From positions 1-6,863 of the forward strand of contig JARIDM010000195.1 of NCBI GenBank assembly GCA_029263945.1: a stretch of 6,863 nucleotides of DNA, read 5' to 3'. Origin of the DNA: Sporosarcina sp. (GTDB lineage: Bacteria; Bacillota; Bacilli; Bacillales_A; Planococcaceae). The notes under the pieces are model-generated. The model ran no database searches and was not told where the DNA came from. It saw only the letters and a list, made by a program, of their open reading frames with translations. Shown in pieces: positions 1 to 5,005 of this stretch (its first letter is position 1; the number at the start of each line of letters is the position of its first letter). The translations under genes and the position numbers were made by a program.

Positions 1-70
1 TCTCAAAAACCTTGCCAAAAGTTGCTGCTCTTTCTATCACTTCTTTCAATGCTGATTCAAAACTAGCCAT
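1..70 (-). CDS. N-terminal fragment of an unrecognised protein (runs off the left edge)
   Basis: An open frame enters from the left edge and would begin with ATG at 70-68, giving MASFESALKEV and about 12 further residues before the window ends. An AAGGG element lies about 12 nt upstream of this ATG, slightly far but usable. The frame stays open up to an in-frame double ATG at 109-104, but no ribosome binding site precedes that pair, and the likely transcription start (about 98) falls inside the extension, so the start at 70 is preferred. The residues visible look like an amphipathic helix (acidic and basic residues alternating with A, L, I, F). I do not recognise the family. It is transcribed divergently from the cheX-like gene, which suggests a gene start rather than a chance frame, but 23 codons are weak evidence. 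Confidence 0.4.
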   Translation of the reverse strand, partial: MASFESALKEVIERAATFGKVFE

Positions 71-104
71 AGACTTTTCGTTCCCTTCTTCTATTACTCT
101 ACCC

Positions 105-114
105 ATCATACCAT
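105..114 (-). promoter_or_regulatory. Putative extended -10 promoter for the left-edge gene
   Basis: On the minus strand the sequence ATGGTATGAT contains a TG-N-TATGAT extended -10 element, placing the start of transcription near 98, about 28 nt before the ATG at 70. The -35 hexamer at 17-nt spacing (128-133, CGATTA) is poor. A perfect TTGACA exists at 139-134 but is 23 nt away, too far for normal spacing. Extended -10 promoters can work with a weak -35, so the call rests on the -10 alone. Confidence 0.35.
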
Positions 115-175
115 TTTTAATTGTTCATAATCGTGTCAATTTTATAATGACCTTATTCTACTACACAACCCGATT

Positions 176-204
176 GTGAAATTTAATGATGTAATTAATT
201 TCAC
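176..204. repeat. AT-rich inverted repeat upstream of cheX (operator-like)
   Basis: GTGAAATT at 176-183 is matched by its exact reverse complement AATTTCAC at 197-204, with 13 nt between. Two further flanking pairs (174/206 and 173/207) extend the symmetry across a mismatch. The arm centres are about 21 bp apart, two helical turns, as expected for a dimeric DNA-binding protein. The repeat ends 18 nt before the cheX -35 element, which would suit an activator or upstream repressor site. No regulator can be named from the sequence. Confidence 0.4.
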
Positions 205-221
205 GATTTGAACATTTGCCT

Positions 222-250
222 TTTACACATGACCTTACTCATGGTATGAT
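222..250 (+). promoter_or_regulatory. cheX promoter (sigma-A type with extended -10)
   Basis: TTTACA at 222-227 (one mismatch to TTGACA) is followed after exactly 17 nt by TATGAT at 245-250. TG at 242-243 forms an extended -10. The predicted transcription start is near 257, giving a leader of about 27 nt. The site does not resemble the sigma-D motility promoter pattern (TAAA ... GCCGATAT), so this chemotaxis-type gene appears to use the housekeeping sigma factor. Confidence 0.65.
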
Positions 251-252
251 TG

Positions 253-279
253 ACCTACCGTTGTAGTTAGGAGGTAGGT
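253..279 (+). repeat. 7-bp inverted repeat overlapping the cheX ribosome binding site
   Basis: ACCTACC at 253-259 and GGTAGGT at 273-279 are exact reverse complements around a 13-nt centre, with a possible G-T pair extending the stem at 252/280. The right arm overlaps the 3' part of the AGGAGGT ribosome binding site (269-275). If the mRNA starts near 257, most of the left arm is not transcribed, so an RNA hairpin masking the site would need a start further upstream. Otherwise this is DNA-level symmetry or chance. Confidence 0.35.
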
Positions 280-283
280 TATA

Positions 284-739
284 ATGAGTACGTCTAAGAA
301 TGTTCAAATGATACTAAACGCTACAATTTCATCACTTACTTCTGTGATTCCAGTTAAATTAGATGTTCTATCGCCATCTATTACCGTGCAACCATTCGAA
401 CAAAAAGAGCTCAGTGTATTGATTGGGCTAATTGGCGGCATTAAAGGTCGGTTGATCATTGATACAACTATAGATGCTATTGGTGAGATCGGACAAGCCA
501 TGTTCGGCATGAATATTGAAGGAGAAATGGTCGAATCTTTTACTGGCGAACTTGGCAACATGGTGGCTGGTAATCTGTGCACCATATTAGAAAAAGGCGG
601 ATTGACCGTTGATATATCTCCGCCAACAGTCATGACAGGTACAACTAAGTTTTTTGGCTTTAAGAAAGCTTTTAAGCTACCCGTCGTTCTTGAAAGTGGA
701 CAACGACTAACTGTTCTATTAACAATTGACGAAGAATAA
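284..739 (+). CDS. cheX: CheX-like CheY-P phosphatase (chemotaxis CheC/CheX/FliY family)
   Basis: A 151-residue protein with the layout of single-domain CheX: an N-terminal helix, a beta-rich core rich in I, G and V (GLIGGIKGRLIID, 48-60), then the phosphatase helix. The family signature S/D-x3-E-x2-N is present as S85-F-T-G-E89-L-G-N92, followed by G96-N97 and prolines at 113-114. In Thermotoga CheX the equivalent Glu and Asn orient water to remove phosphate from CheY-P. There is a single E-x2-N motif, as in CheX, unlike CheC and FliY, which usually carry two. No signal peptide or membrane segment is seen, so it should be cytoplasmic. The start is supported by TAGGAGGT at 268-275, 8 nt upstream. 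It stands alone: no other motility gene is in the window, its own promoter precedes it and a terminator follows 3 nt after the stop codon. B. subtilis uses CheC and FliY rather than CheX, so this is an accessory gene relative to the surrounding block. Its partner response regulator cannot be inferred. Confidence 0.82.
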   Translation: MSTSKNVQMILNATISSLTSVIPVKLDVLSPSITVQPFEQKELSVLIGLIGGIKGRLIIDTTIDAIGEIGQAMFGMNIEGEMVESFTGELGNMVAGNLCTILEKGGLTVDISPPTVMTGTTKFFGFKKAFKLPVVLESGQRLTVLLTIDEE

Positions 740-742
740 CTA

Positions 743-786
743 AAAAGACTGTAGCCACTCTAATTTTGAGTACGCTACAGTCTTTT
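743..786. terminator. Bidirectional rho-independent terminator between convergent cheX and the dinG-like gene
   Basis: GACTGTAGC at 747-755 pairs perfectly with GCTACAGTC at 774-782, with an inner ACTC/GAGT stem (757-760 / 768-771) inside the loop. An A run at 742-746 and a T run at 783-786 flank the stem, so each strand has a U-tract after the hairpin. It lies directly between two convergent stop codons (739 and 793), where it would end both transcripts. Confidence 0.93.
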
Positions 787-792
787 ATTATG

Positions 793-2700
793 TTACAAGT
801 TTGTCATTTCTACTGGTAATACACTTTTAATTTCTTTCAATAACGGCGACTCTTCCGTAGACAACAATAGATGTATTGTACCTGCATCTGCAGATGTTCG
901 AATTAAACGCCCTACTCCTTGTCTTAGTCGTAACAACATAAACGGCAGGTCTACTTCTTTAAATGAATCCGTTGCGTGCGCGCGTCTCGCATCAAAGAGC
1001 GGGTCCGCAGGAGGGAATGGCAATTCATGTATAATAACTTTTGTAAGGGCATCTTCTGGAATATCTAGCCCTTCCCATAGATTATACGAACAAAGGACGT
1101 TTACTTTCTTTTGTTGGAAATCCCGAACAATTGACGACAATTCGCGTTCGCCTTCAAAAGCTAGCTGTGCTGCTACATCAGGTGACAGCTCTGCTTTAAA
1201 TTGTTCTAATGCCAATTTTGATTTAAAGAGAATAAGCGTTTGTTCCTCATCTTGAATTAGCTTGGTAATTTTATTTGTTTTTTCAGTTGATTGAAGCTCA
1301 TGCGTAAACACTTTCATCACTTCTTCATAATCAAAAGGAGAATCGACTGAAAATGAAAGATAATCTTGAATGCCAAGCCCGTCCGCCATATATGAAAAAT
1401 CTTTTTGAATTGATAATGTTGCGGAAGAAAAAACAATAGGCGTTTGTGAAGAAAACAGTTTTTCTCTCAAAATTTCTGTCACAAGACGTGGCATAATGAC
1501 TAATGTCATTTCACCCTCAGGTGACTCTAGCCAATCTACAGCATCTTCTTCTGATGTAAATAATGTCATTGAGTACACGTACTGGTCTAAATACTCTTCC
1601 ACCATTTTTAAATCATACTCTGGAATCGTATAGAGTTCCCCGTCAAATACAAATTGTTCAAGAAGCGCAGTGGAAATTTTAACAGCATCCTCTCCAATTG
1701 CAAGCAATTCAGGTGCTTTTTCGATTGCTTTTCTTTCTTCGAGGCTATCCTCAGCATACACGTTTAATAAGGAGAAGAAACTCTCATGTGTGTCTATTAG
1801 ATTTTCCATTAACAATAAGGTCTCTTCCCGCACATCGTTTACCATTACCCGTTCAAGTAGGTTTAATAAGGTATTATTCTGTACTTCATATGTTAAGGCG
1901 CGCTGCGCTGAGTATTCTAACAAGTGACCTTCATCGAAAATCGCCATAGATACTTCTGGTAGTAAGGGTAATTGGCCTTGTCTTTCTCTGGAGTCTTTCG
2001 TCCAAACATGCTCCATATAAAAGTCGTGTGAACAAATCACAATGTCTACTGCTTCGCGGTAATGATTGCGATGAATTGTTTGTCCGCAACGATTTCTTAA
2101 ATCACAAGCCGAACATTGTTGTACTGGGTGATAATTAACTGTATCCCATTCCTCATCACTTAAGTTCGGGTATGCAGAACGCTCACCGTAAGGGTGGATA
2201 GACTGTAACGAACCTGCCCCATAGACGAAGTCCGGTAAACTATCTTCTACCTCTTCAATATATGTTTCTGCCATGAAATCTGATGCTTCATCGAGCCGTT
2301 TTAGACAAAGATACTGGTCTCTTGCTTTTGCAAGTCTTACATCAATCTCCAAATCAAGGGCGACGCTTATTTTATGAATATCGCCATCTTCTTTAACCAA
2401 TTGCTCTATTAATGTCTCATCAGCGCATGAAATTAACGCCGGCTTACCTGTATACCTAGCGTAGGCAATTGCTGGTAGGAGGTAAGCAATTGTTTTTCCA
2501 GTTCCTACCCCTGCTTCTGCAAAAAGGACTTTCTTTTCTTTTAAAGCTTGCTCAATTTGGAATGCCATGAAAATTTGTTCATCCCGACATTCAAATCCTT
2601 TTTCTGTTAAATCATCATACAACGTGTCCCCAATCCAATCGTTTAGCGAATCATAAAATGATTTGTCTTTCGATAACGGGAATGGTATCTTACTTTTCAT
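793..2700 (-). CDS. ypvA: DinG/XPD-family ATP-dependent DNA helicase with an iron-sulfur cluster (YpvA type)
   Basis: A superfamily 2 helicase of 635 residues. It has a Walker A motif AEAGVGTGKT at 61-70, a Walker B/DEAH box as DEGH at 256-259, SATLS (motif III region) at 425-429, LWEGLDIP at 541-548 and motif VI QGVGRLIR at 594-601. Four cysteines between motifs I and II (C132, C196, C199, C205) are placed as in the 4Fe-4S domain of XPD/DinG helicases, so it probably unwinds DNA 5' to 3' and needs the cluster. It lacks the N-terminal 3'-5' exonuclease domain of B. subtilis DinG and matches the shorter YpvA found beside ypsC in B. subtilis; that assignment rests on length and position. The start is ATG at 2700, with GGGAGGAG 8 nt upstream (2709-2716). 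A GTG 19 codons further up would place its extra residues over a hairpin and this ribosome binding site, and is rejected. A role in resolving R-loops, G-quadruplexes or damaged forks is inferred from the family. Confidence 0.88.
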   Translation of the reverse strand: MKSKIPFPLSKDKSFYDSLNDWIGDTLYDDLTEKGFECRDEQIFMAFQIEQALKEKKVLFAEAGVGTGKTIAYLLPAIAYARYTGKPALISCADETLIEQLVKEDGDIHKISVALDLEIDVRLAKARDQYLCLKRLDEASDFMAETYIEEVEDSLPDFVYGAGSLQSIHPYGERSAYPNLSDEEWDTVNYHPVQQCSACDLRNRCGQTIHRNHYREAVDIVICSHDFYMEHVWTKDSRERQGQLPLLPEVSMAIFDEGHLLEYSAQRALTYEVQNNTLLNLLERVMVNDVREETLLLMENLIDTHESFFSLLNVYAEDSLEERKAIEKAPELLAIGEDAVKISTALLEQFVFDGELYTIPEYDLKMVEEYLDQYVYSMTLFTSEEDAVDWLESPEGEMTLVIMPRLVTEILREKLFSSQTPIVFSSATLSIQKDFSYMADGLGIQDYLSFSVDSPFDYEEVMKVFTHELQSTEKTNKITKLIQDEEQTLILFKSKLALEQFKAELSPDVAAQLAFEGERELSSIVRDFQQKKVNVLCSYNLWEGLDIPEDALTKVIIHELPFPPADPLFDARRAHATDSFKEVDLPFMLLRLRQGVGRLIRTSADAGTIHLLLSTEESPLLKEIKSVLPVEMTNL

Positions 2701-2718
2701 ACGGCGAACTCCTCCCAA

Positions 2719-2730
2719 TTTGCATGCAAA
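2719..2730. repeat. Perfect 12-bp palindrome upstream of the dinG-like gene
   Basis: TTTGCATGCAAA reads the same on both strands. It sits between the hairpin at 2732-2755 and the ribosome binding site of the helicase gene (2709-2716). It could be a protein-binding site, or part of the U-rich tail of the adjacent hairpin, with which it shares its A run. Confidence 0.35.
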
Positions 2731-2762
2731 AGGAAGAGGCGATTTTCCCTCTTCCACTTTTT
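2728..2762 (-). terminator. Hairpin after ypsC, likely an intercistronic terminator or attenuator
   Basis: On the minus strand GGAAGAGG (2755-2748) pairs exactly with CCTCTTCC (2739-2732) around an 8-nt loop and is followed by four T residues, beginning 34 nt after the ypsC stop codon. The T-tract is short, so termination may be partial, letting some ypsC transcript through into the helicase gene 30 nt further on. On the plus strand the same hairpin is followed by five T residues, but no plus-strand gene is present to use it. No clear promoter is visible between the hairpin and the helicase start. Confidence 0.55.
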
Positions 2763-2788
2763 AAGCGTATTACGATATTCATACTATG

Positions 2789-3916
2789 CTACTGGCGCTT
2801 TCCCCAAAACTGATAATAATCCGTTCTGATAAAACCGTTAAATAGCTTCCTTTTTTTCGACGTTTTTTTACCATATAACGCTTCAAAGTTCTCTAATGGA
2901 GAAATCATATAGACTGACCAAGAAGGATGATGCTTCATAATTTTTCCGATAGTTTTTGTTATTTCTTCTGCTTCTTCAACTTCACCTAATCGTTCTCCGT
3001 AAGGTGGGTTGCTAACCATGACACCGTTAACGCCATGAACTTCAAGTTCACTAATGTCTTTTTGTTCCCATTTTATTAAATCAACAAAGCCTGCTTCTAC
3101 AGCGTTCAACTCAGAAATTTGAATCATTCGCGGATCTACATCCGAACCAAGTATCGTTAAAGGTTGGTCATAGTTCGCTAAGTCTTCTGCTTCTTCCCTG
3201 ACACGGTCCCAAACATCTTGCCCGATCCACGGCCAATGTTCACTTGAGAATTCACGATTTGTACCTGGTGCAATATTTTGACCAATCATTGCCGCTTCAA
3301 TTGGGATTGTTCCTGACCCACATAGTGGATCATGAAATGGGCGATCGGGATTCCATTTAGTTAAAAGAACGAGCGCTGCAGCCAATGTTTCTTTAATCGG
3401 TGCCTCACCTTGACCGACACGATAACCACGTCTATGTAGACCTGTACCGCTTGTATCAATCGTAAATGTGACTTTATCTTTTAGAATGGACACTTCTAAC
3501 TTGAATAATGGGCCAGATTCCGGTAAAAAGCCTTGACGATTATAAGCCTGATTCAGACGCTCTACGATTGCTTTTTTAGCAATGGCTTGACAGTCTGGTA
3601 CACTATATAAGGTAGATTTGACAGATTTCCCTGCGACAGGAAAGGCAGCGTCTACAGGCAAAAATGTTTCCCAAGGAAGTGCTTTTGTCTTTTCAAATAA
3701 TTCATCGAAGGTTTTCGCCTGGAATTCGCCTACGATAATGCGAACACGATCCGCAACACGGAGCCACATATTCGTTCTGGCAATTGCTGTCGTATCTCCC
3801 GTAAAATAGACTTTACCATTTTCTGTTGTTGTTTTATAACCAAGTGCTTTCACTTCATCCGCTACGATGCCTTCTAACCCCATTGCGGAAGTCGCGACTA
3901 AATTAAATTCCTTCAT
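2789..3916 (-). CDS. ypsC: THUMP-domain 23S rRNA guanine-N2 methyltransferase (RlmL N-terminal type, YpsC)
   Basis: A 375-residue protein with two parts. Residues about 40-155 correspond to a THUMP RNA-binding domain. Residues about 165-370 form a Rossmann-fold methyltransferase with the S-adenosylmethionine-binding motif DPLCGSGT at 196-203, the acidic motif GSDVDP at 257-262 and the catalytic NPPY at 303-306 followed by GERLG, typical of enzymes methylating exocyclic amino groups. By family it should make m2G in 23S rRNA, as the N-terminal half of E. coli RlmKL does at G2445; the exact target here is inferred. The C-terminal RlmK half is absent, which is normal for the Bacillus homologue. 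The start at 3916 has AGGAG (3931-3927) 10 nt upstream and begins MKEFNLVAT, the usual N-terminus of this family. It lies downstream of rnpB and upstream of the helicase gene. Confidence 0.92.
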   Translation of the reverse strand: MKEFNLVATSAMGLEGIVADEVKALGYKTTTENGKVYFTGDTTAIARTNMWLRVADRVRIIVGEFQAKTFDELFEKTKALPWETFLPVDAAFPVAGKSVKSTLYSVPDCQAIAKKAIVERLNQAYNRQGFLPESGPLFKLEVSILKDKVTFTIDTSGTGLHRRGYRVGQGEAPIKETLAAALVLLTKWNPDRPFHDPLCGSGTIPIEAAMIGQNIAPGTNREFSSEHWPWIGQDVWDRVREEAEDLANYDQPLTILGSDVDPRMIQISELNAVEAGFVDLIKWEQKDISELEVHGVNGVMVSNPPYGERLGEVEEAEEITKTIGKIMKHHPSWSVYMISPLENFEALYGKKTSKKRKLFNGFIRTDYYQFWGKRQ

Positions 3917-4118
3917 CTACTAACAGCTCCTGTTCTATTACATCGAACATAATTCTATGTGACATTTTCAAAACCAATTTCATAAGACAACCCTATACCT
4001 ACACACGCACACGCTATAGTTGCATTAATTTTTCCGAACTAAATATTATATCCGCATAGCAACATCATGTAATTATGAAATAGACTATTATATATATCAT
4101 TCATTTGCGTATATTTCC
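3917..4118 (-). other. Non-coding stretch between ypsC and rnpB
   Basis: About 200 bases hold no credible coding frame. On the minus strand they contain the probable ypsC promoter (4045-4073), a leader of about 120 nt and the ypsC ribosome binding site. The 4081-4120 part is very AT-rich, with an alternating TA run at about 4087-4097. A small inverted repeat ACATA/TATGT (3947-3951 / 3956-3960) lies in the leader. I do not recognise a riboswitch or T-box in it. Confidence 0.5.
4045..4073 (-). promoter_or_regulatory. Putative ypsC promoter
   Basis: On the minus strand a consensus TATAAT (4050-4045) lies 17 nt downstream of ATTACA (4073-4068, four of six -35 positions). The start would be near 4038, leaving a leader of about 120 nt before the ypsC ATG. 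It lies just past the rnpB terminator, so ypsC would be transcribed independently of rnpB. Confidence 0.5.
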
Positions 4119-4148
4119 AAAAGAAAAGCTCTCCTATTATCGGAGAGC
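4119..4148 (-). terminator. rnpB rho-independent terminator
   Basis: On the minus strand GCTCTCC (4148-4142) pairs exactly with GGAGAGC (4134-4128) around a 7-nt loop, followed by TTTTCTTTT. It lies about 20 nt after the mature 3' end of the RNase P RNA, whose precursor would be trimmed back to the P1 stem. Confidence 0.9.
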
Positions 4149-4165
4149 ATTAGCTTTAACATAAA

Positions 4166-4572
4166 TACCATAGGAAATTCGATAAGCCATGTTTTGTTCC
4201 CCTGTACTCAAACGGCTTGCGCCTCGTACTTGGGGCGGTAATCATCTATCTACAGGTATAAATCCTGTCCCTTCGTCCGTTCAATTCCTTCAGAAGAGTG
4301 CCCCTACCATAGTTTGGGTTTCTCACTTGTGGGGTTTACCGCGTTCCATCTAATACGTTTCCGTATCAGCTACGTTTCTGTGGCACTGTTCAGGGAACCT
4401 AATCCATATCCTAAGACTTAGGAGGTATTCCCGCCGTCAACGCGTAATACGCGAAGCCCCAGCTTATTTTTTCACTGAGCACAAACACTACGATCATCTC
4501 AGAATCGTGTGAGCATGGACTTTCCTCTACAAAGTTAAACTTTGCAGCGATTACCTAAATTTACACTACGGT
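4166..4572 (-). ncRNA. rnpB: RNase P RNA, Bacillus (B) type
   Basis: This is the catalytic RNA of ribonuclease P, which removes 5' leaders from precursor tRNAs together with the RnpA protein. Landmarks read on the minus strand closely follow B. subtilis rnpB: GGTAATCGCTGCA near the 5' end, the conserved GAGGAAAGTCC (4527-4517), GTGCCACAG, GGAACGCGGTAAACCCC, GAGAAACCCAAA, TAGATAGATGATTACCGCC (4252-4234) and GGAACAAAACATGGCTTA near the 3' end. The terminal P1 helix can be read directly: CCGTAG (4571-4566) pairs with CTATGG (4173-4168), and AAATTT with GAATTT further in. That sets the ends within a few bases and a length of about 405 nt, close to the 401 nt of B. subtilis. It has its own promoter after gpsB and its own terminator. 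The exact ends are inferred from P1 and the promoter position. Confidence 0.95.
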
Positions 4573-4578
4573 TTTACT

Positions 4579-4607
4579 AGTATACAGTAGTTTACATTGC
4601 TAATCAA
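4579..4607 (-). promoter_or_regulatory. rnpB promoter
   Basis: On the minus strand TTGATT (4607-4602) and TATACT (4584-4579) are separated by exactly 17 nt. The predicted start at about 4572 falls one base before the first paired base of the rnpB P1 helix, which independently supports both calls. The -35 lies 10 nt past the gpsB stop codon. Confidence 0.8.
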
Positions 4608-4616
4608 CATAGTTGT

Positions 4617-4916
4617 TTAATTGCGTTCCCCTGATAACTTTTCTCCAAATACATGGTTCTCTAAATTTGTAATTCGTTTGATAATATCAAAATTAGTTGC
4701 ACCTGTATTCGGTGTAGCGGTACGGTTTTTAGACTCTATAAGTTGCTCTCGCATCTGAATGTTTTCGTTTTCTATTTCTGTTATTTTCTTTTTAAATGAT
4801 TGGTAGTCTTGGATTACGTCGTCAAGAAAAAGATCTACTTCTTCTTGGTTATAGCCACGCATACCCGTTTTGAATTCTTTTTCGAGAATTTTTTTCGTAT
4901 CCAATTTAATGTCCAT
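4617..4916 (-). CDS. gpsB: Cell division regulator GpsB
   Basis: A 99-residue cytoplasmic coiled-coil protein of the DivIVA/GpsB family. It binds membrane-proximal tails of penicillin-binding proteins and shuttles cell wall synthesis between side wall and septum. The N-terminal domain signature is clear: ILEKEFKTGMRGYNQEEVD at 10-28, followed by FLDDVIQDY at 30-38. A coiled coil follows (about 40-68), then a short polar linker, then the C-terminal multimerisation segment TNFDIIKRITNLENHVFG typical of GpsB. Length and both ends match B. subtilis GpsB. A start six codons upstream (ATG at 4934) is in frame, but ATG at 4916 aligns with the family and has AAGGG 9 nt upstream, and is preferred. It has its own extended -10 promoter, and no terminator is seen before rnpB. 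ypsA, which usually precedes gpsB in Bacillus, is absent. Confidence 0.95.
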   Translation of the reverse strand: MDIKLDTKKILEKEFKTGMRGYNQEEVDLFLDDVIQDYQSFKKKITEIENENIQMREQLIESKNRTATPNTGATNFDIIKRITNLENHVFGEKLSGERN

Positions 4917-4952
4917 TAAAATTCGCCCTTCCATCTCTGTTACTTATCGGCT

Positions 4953-4982
4953 ATTATAGCATATTCTGGCCTTACTTGTCTT
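4953..4982 (-). promoter_or_regulatory. gpsB promoter (extended -10)
   Basis: On the minus strand a consensus TATAAT (4958-4953) is preceded by TG-C, making a TGCTATAAT extended -10. AAGACA (4982-4977, four of six -35 positions) lies 18 nt upstream. The start near 4946 gives a leader of about 30 nt before the ATG at 4916. No convincing terminator hairpin separates it from mrfB, so gpsB may also receive read-through. Confidence 0.7.
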
Positions 4983-5005
4983 TTTTTAATCATTTAAAAA
5001 TCGTT

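Noticed and set aside
121..148. Second plus-strand promoter (TTGTTC, 16 nt, TATAAT)
   Set aside because: The -35 matches only three positions in a very AT-rich stretch. The promoter at 222-250 is much better, so this is mentioned only as an alternative.
304..633. A 109-codon open frame on the minus strand
   Set aside because: It lies wholly antisense to cheX, has no ribosome binding site and no recognisable motif; it is a shadow of the real gene.
1670..1949. Two overlapping plus-strand open frames
   Set aside because: They are antisense to the well-supported helicase gene and have no family features.
2701..2757. N-terminal extension of the DinG-like helicase from GTG at 2757
   Set aside because: The extension would span the hairpin and the strong ribosome binding site that serves the ATG at 2700.
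3930..3961. Possible LexA (SOS) box upstream of ypsC, from GAAC/GTTC-like halves
   Set aside because: The half-sites do not fit CGAAC-N4-GTTCG: the spacing is wrong and one half is degenerate. No SOS box was found upstream of the repair genes in the window.
4917..4934. Six-codon N-terminal extension of GpsB
   Set aside because: ATG at 4934 has only a weak ribosome binding site, and the extension has no counterpart in known GpsB proteins.
4980..5005. Terminator between mrfB and gpsB
   Set aside because: There are A and T runs but no GC-containing stem, so a rho-independent terminator cannot be supported.
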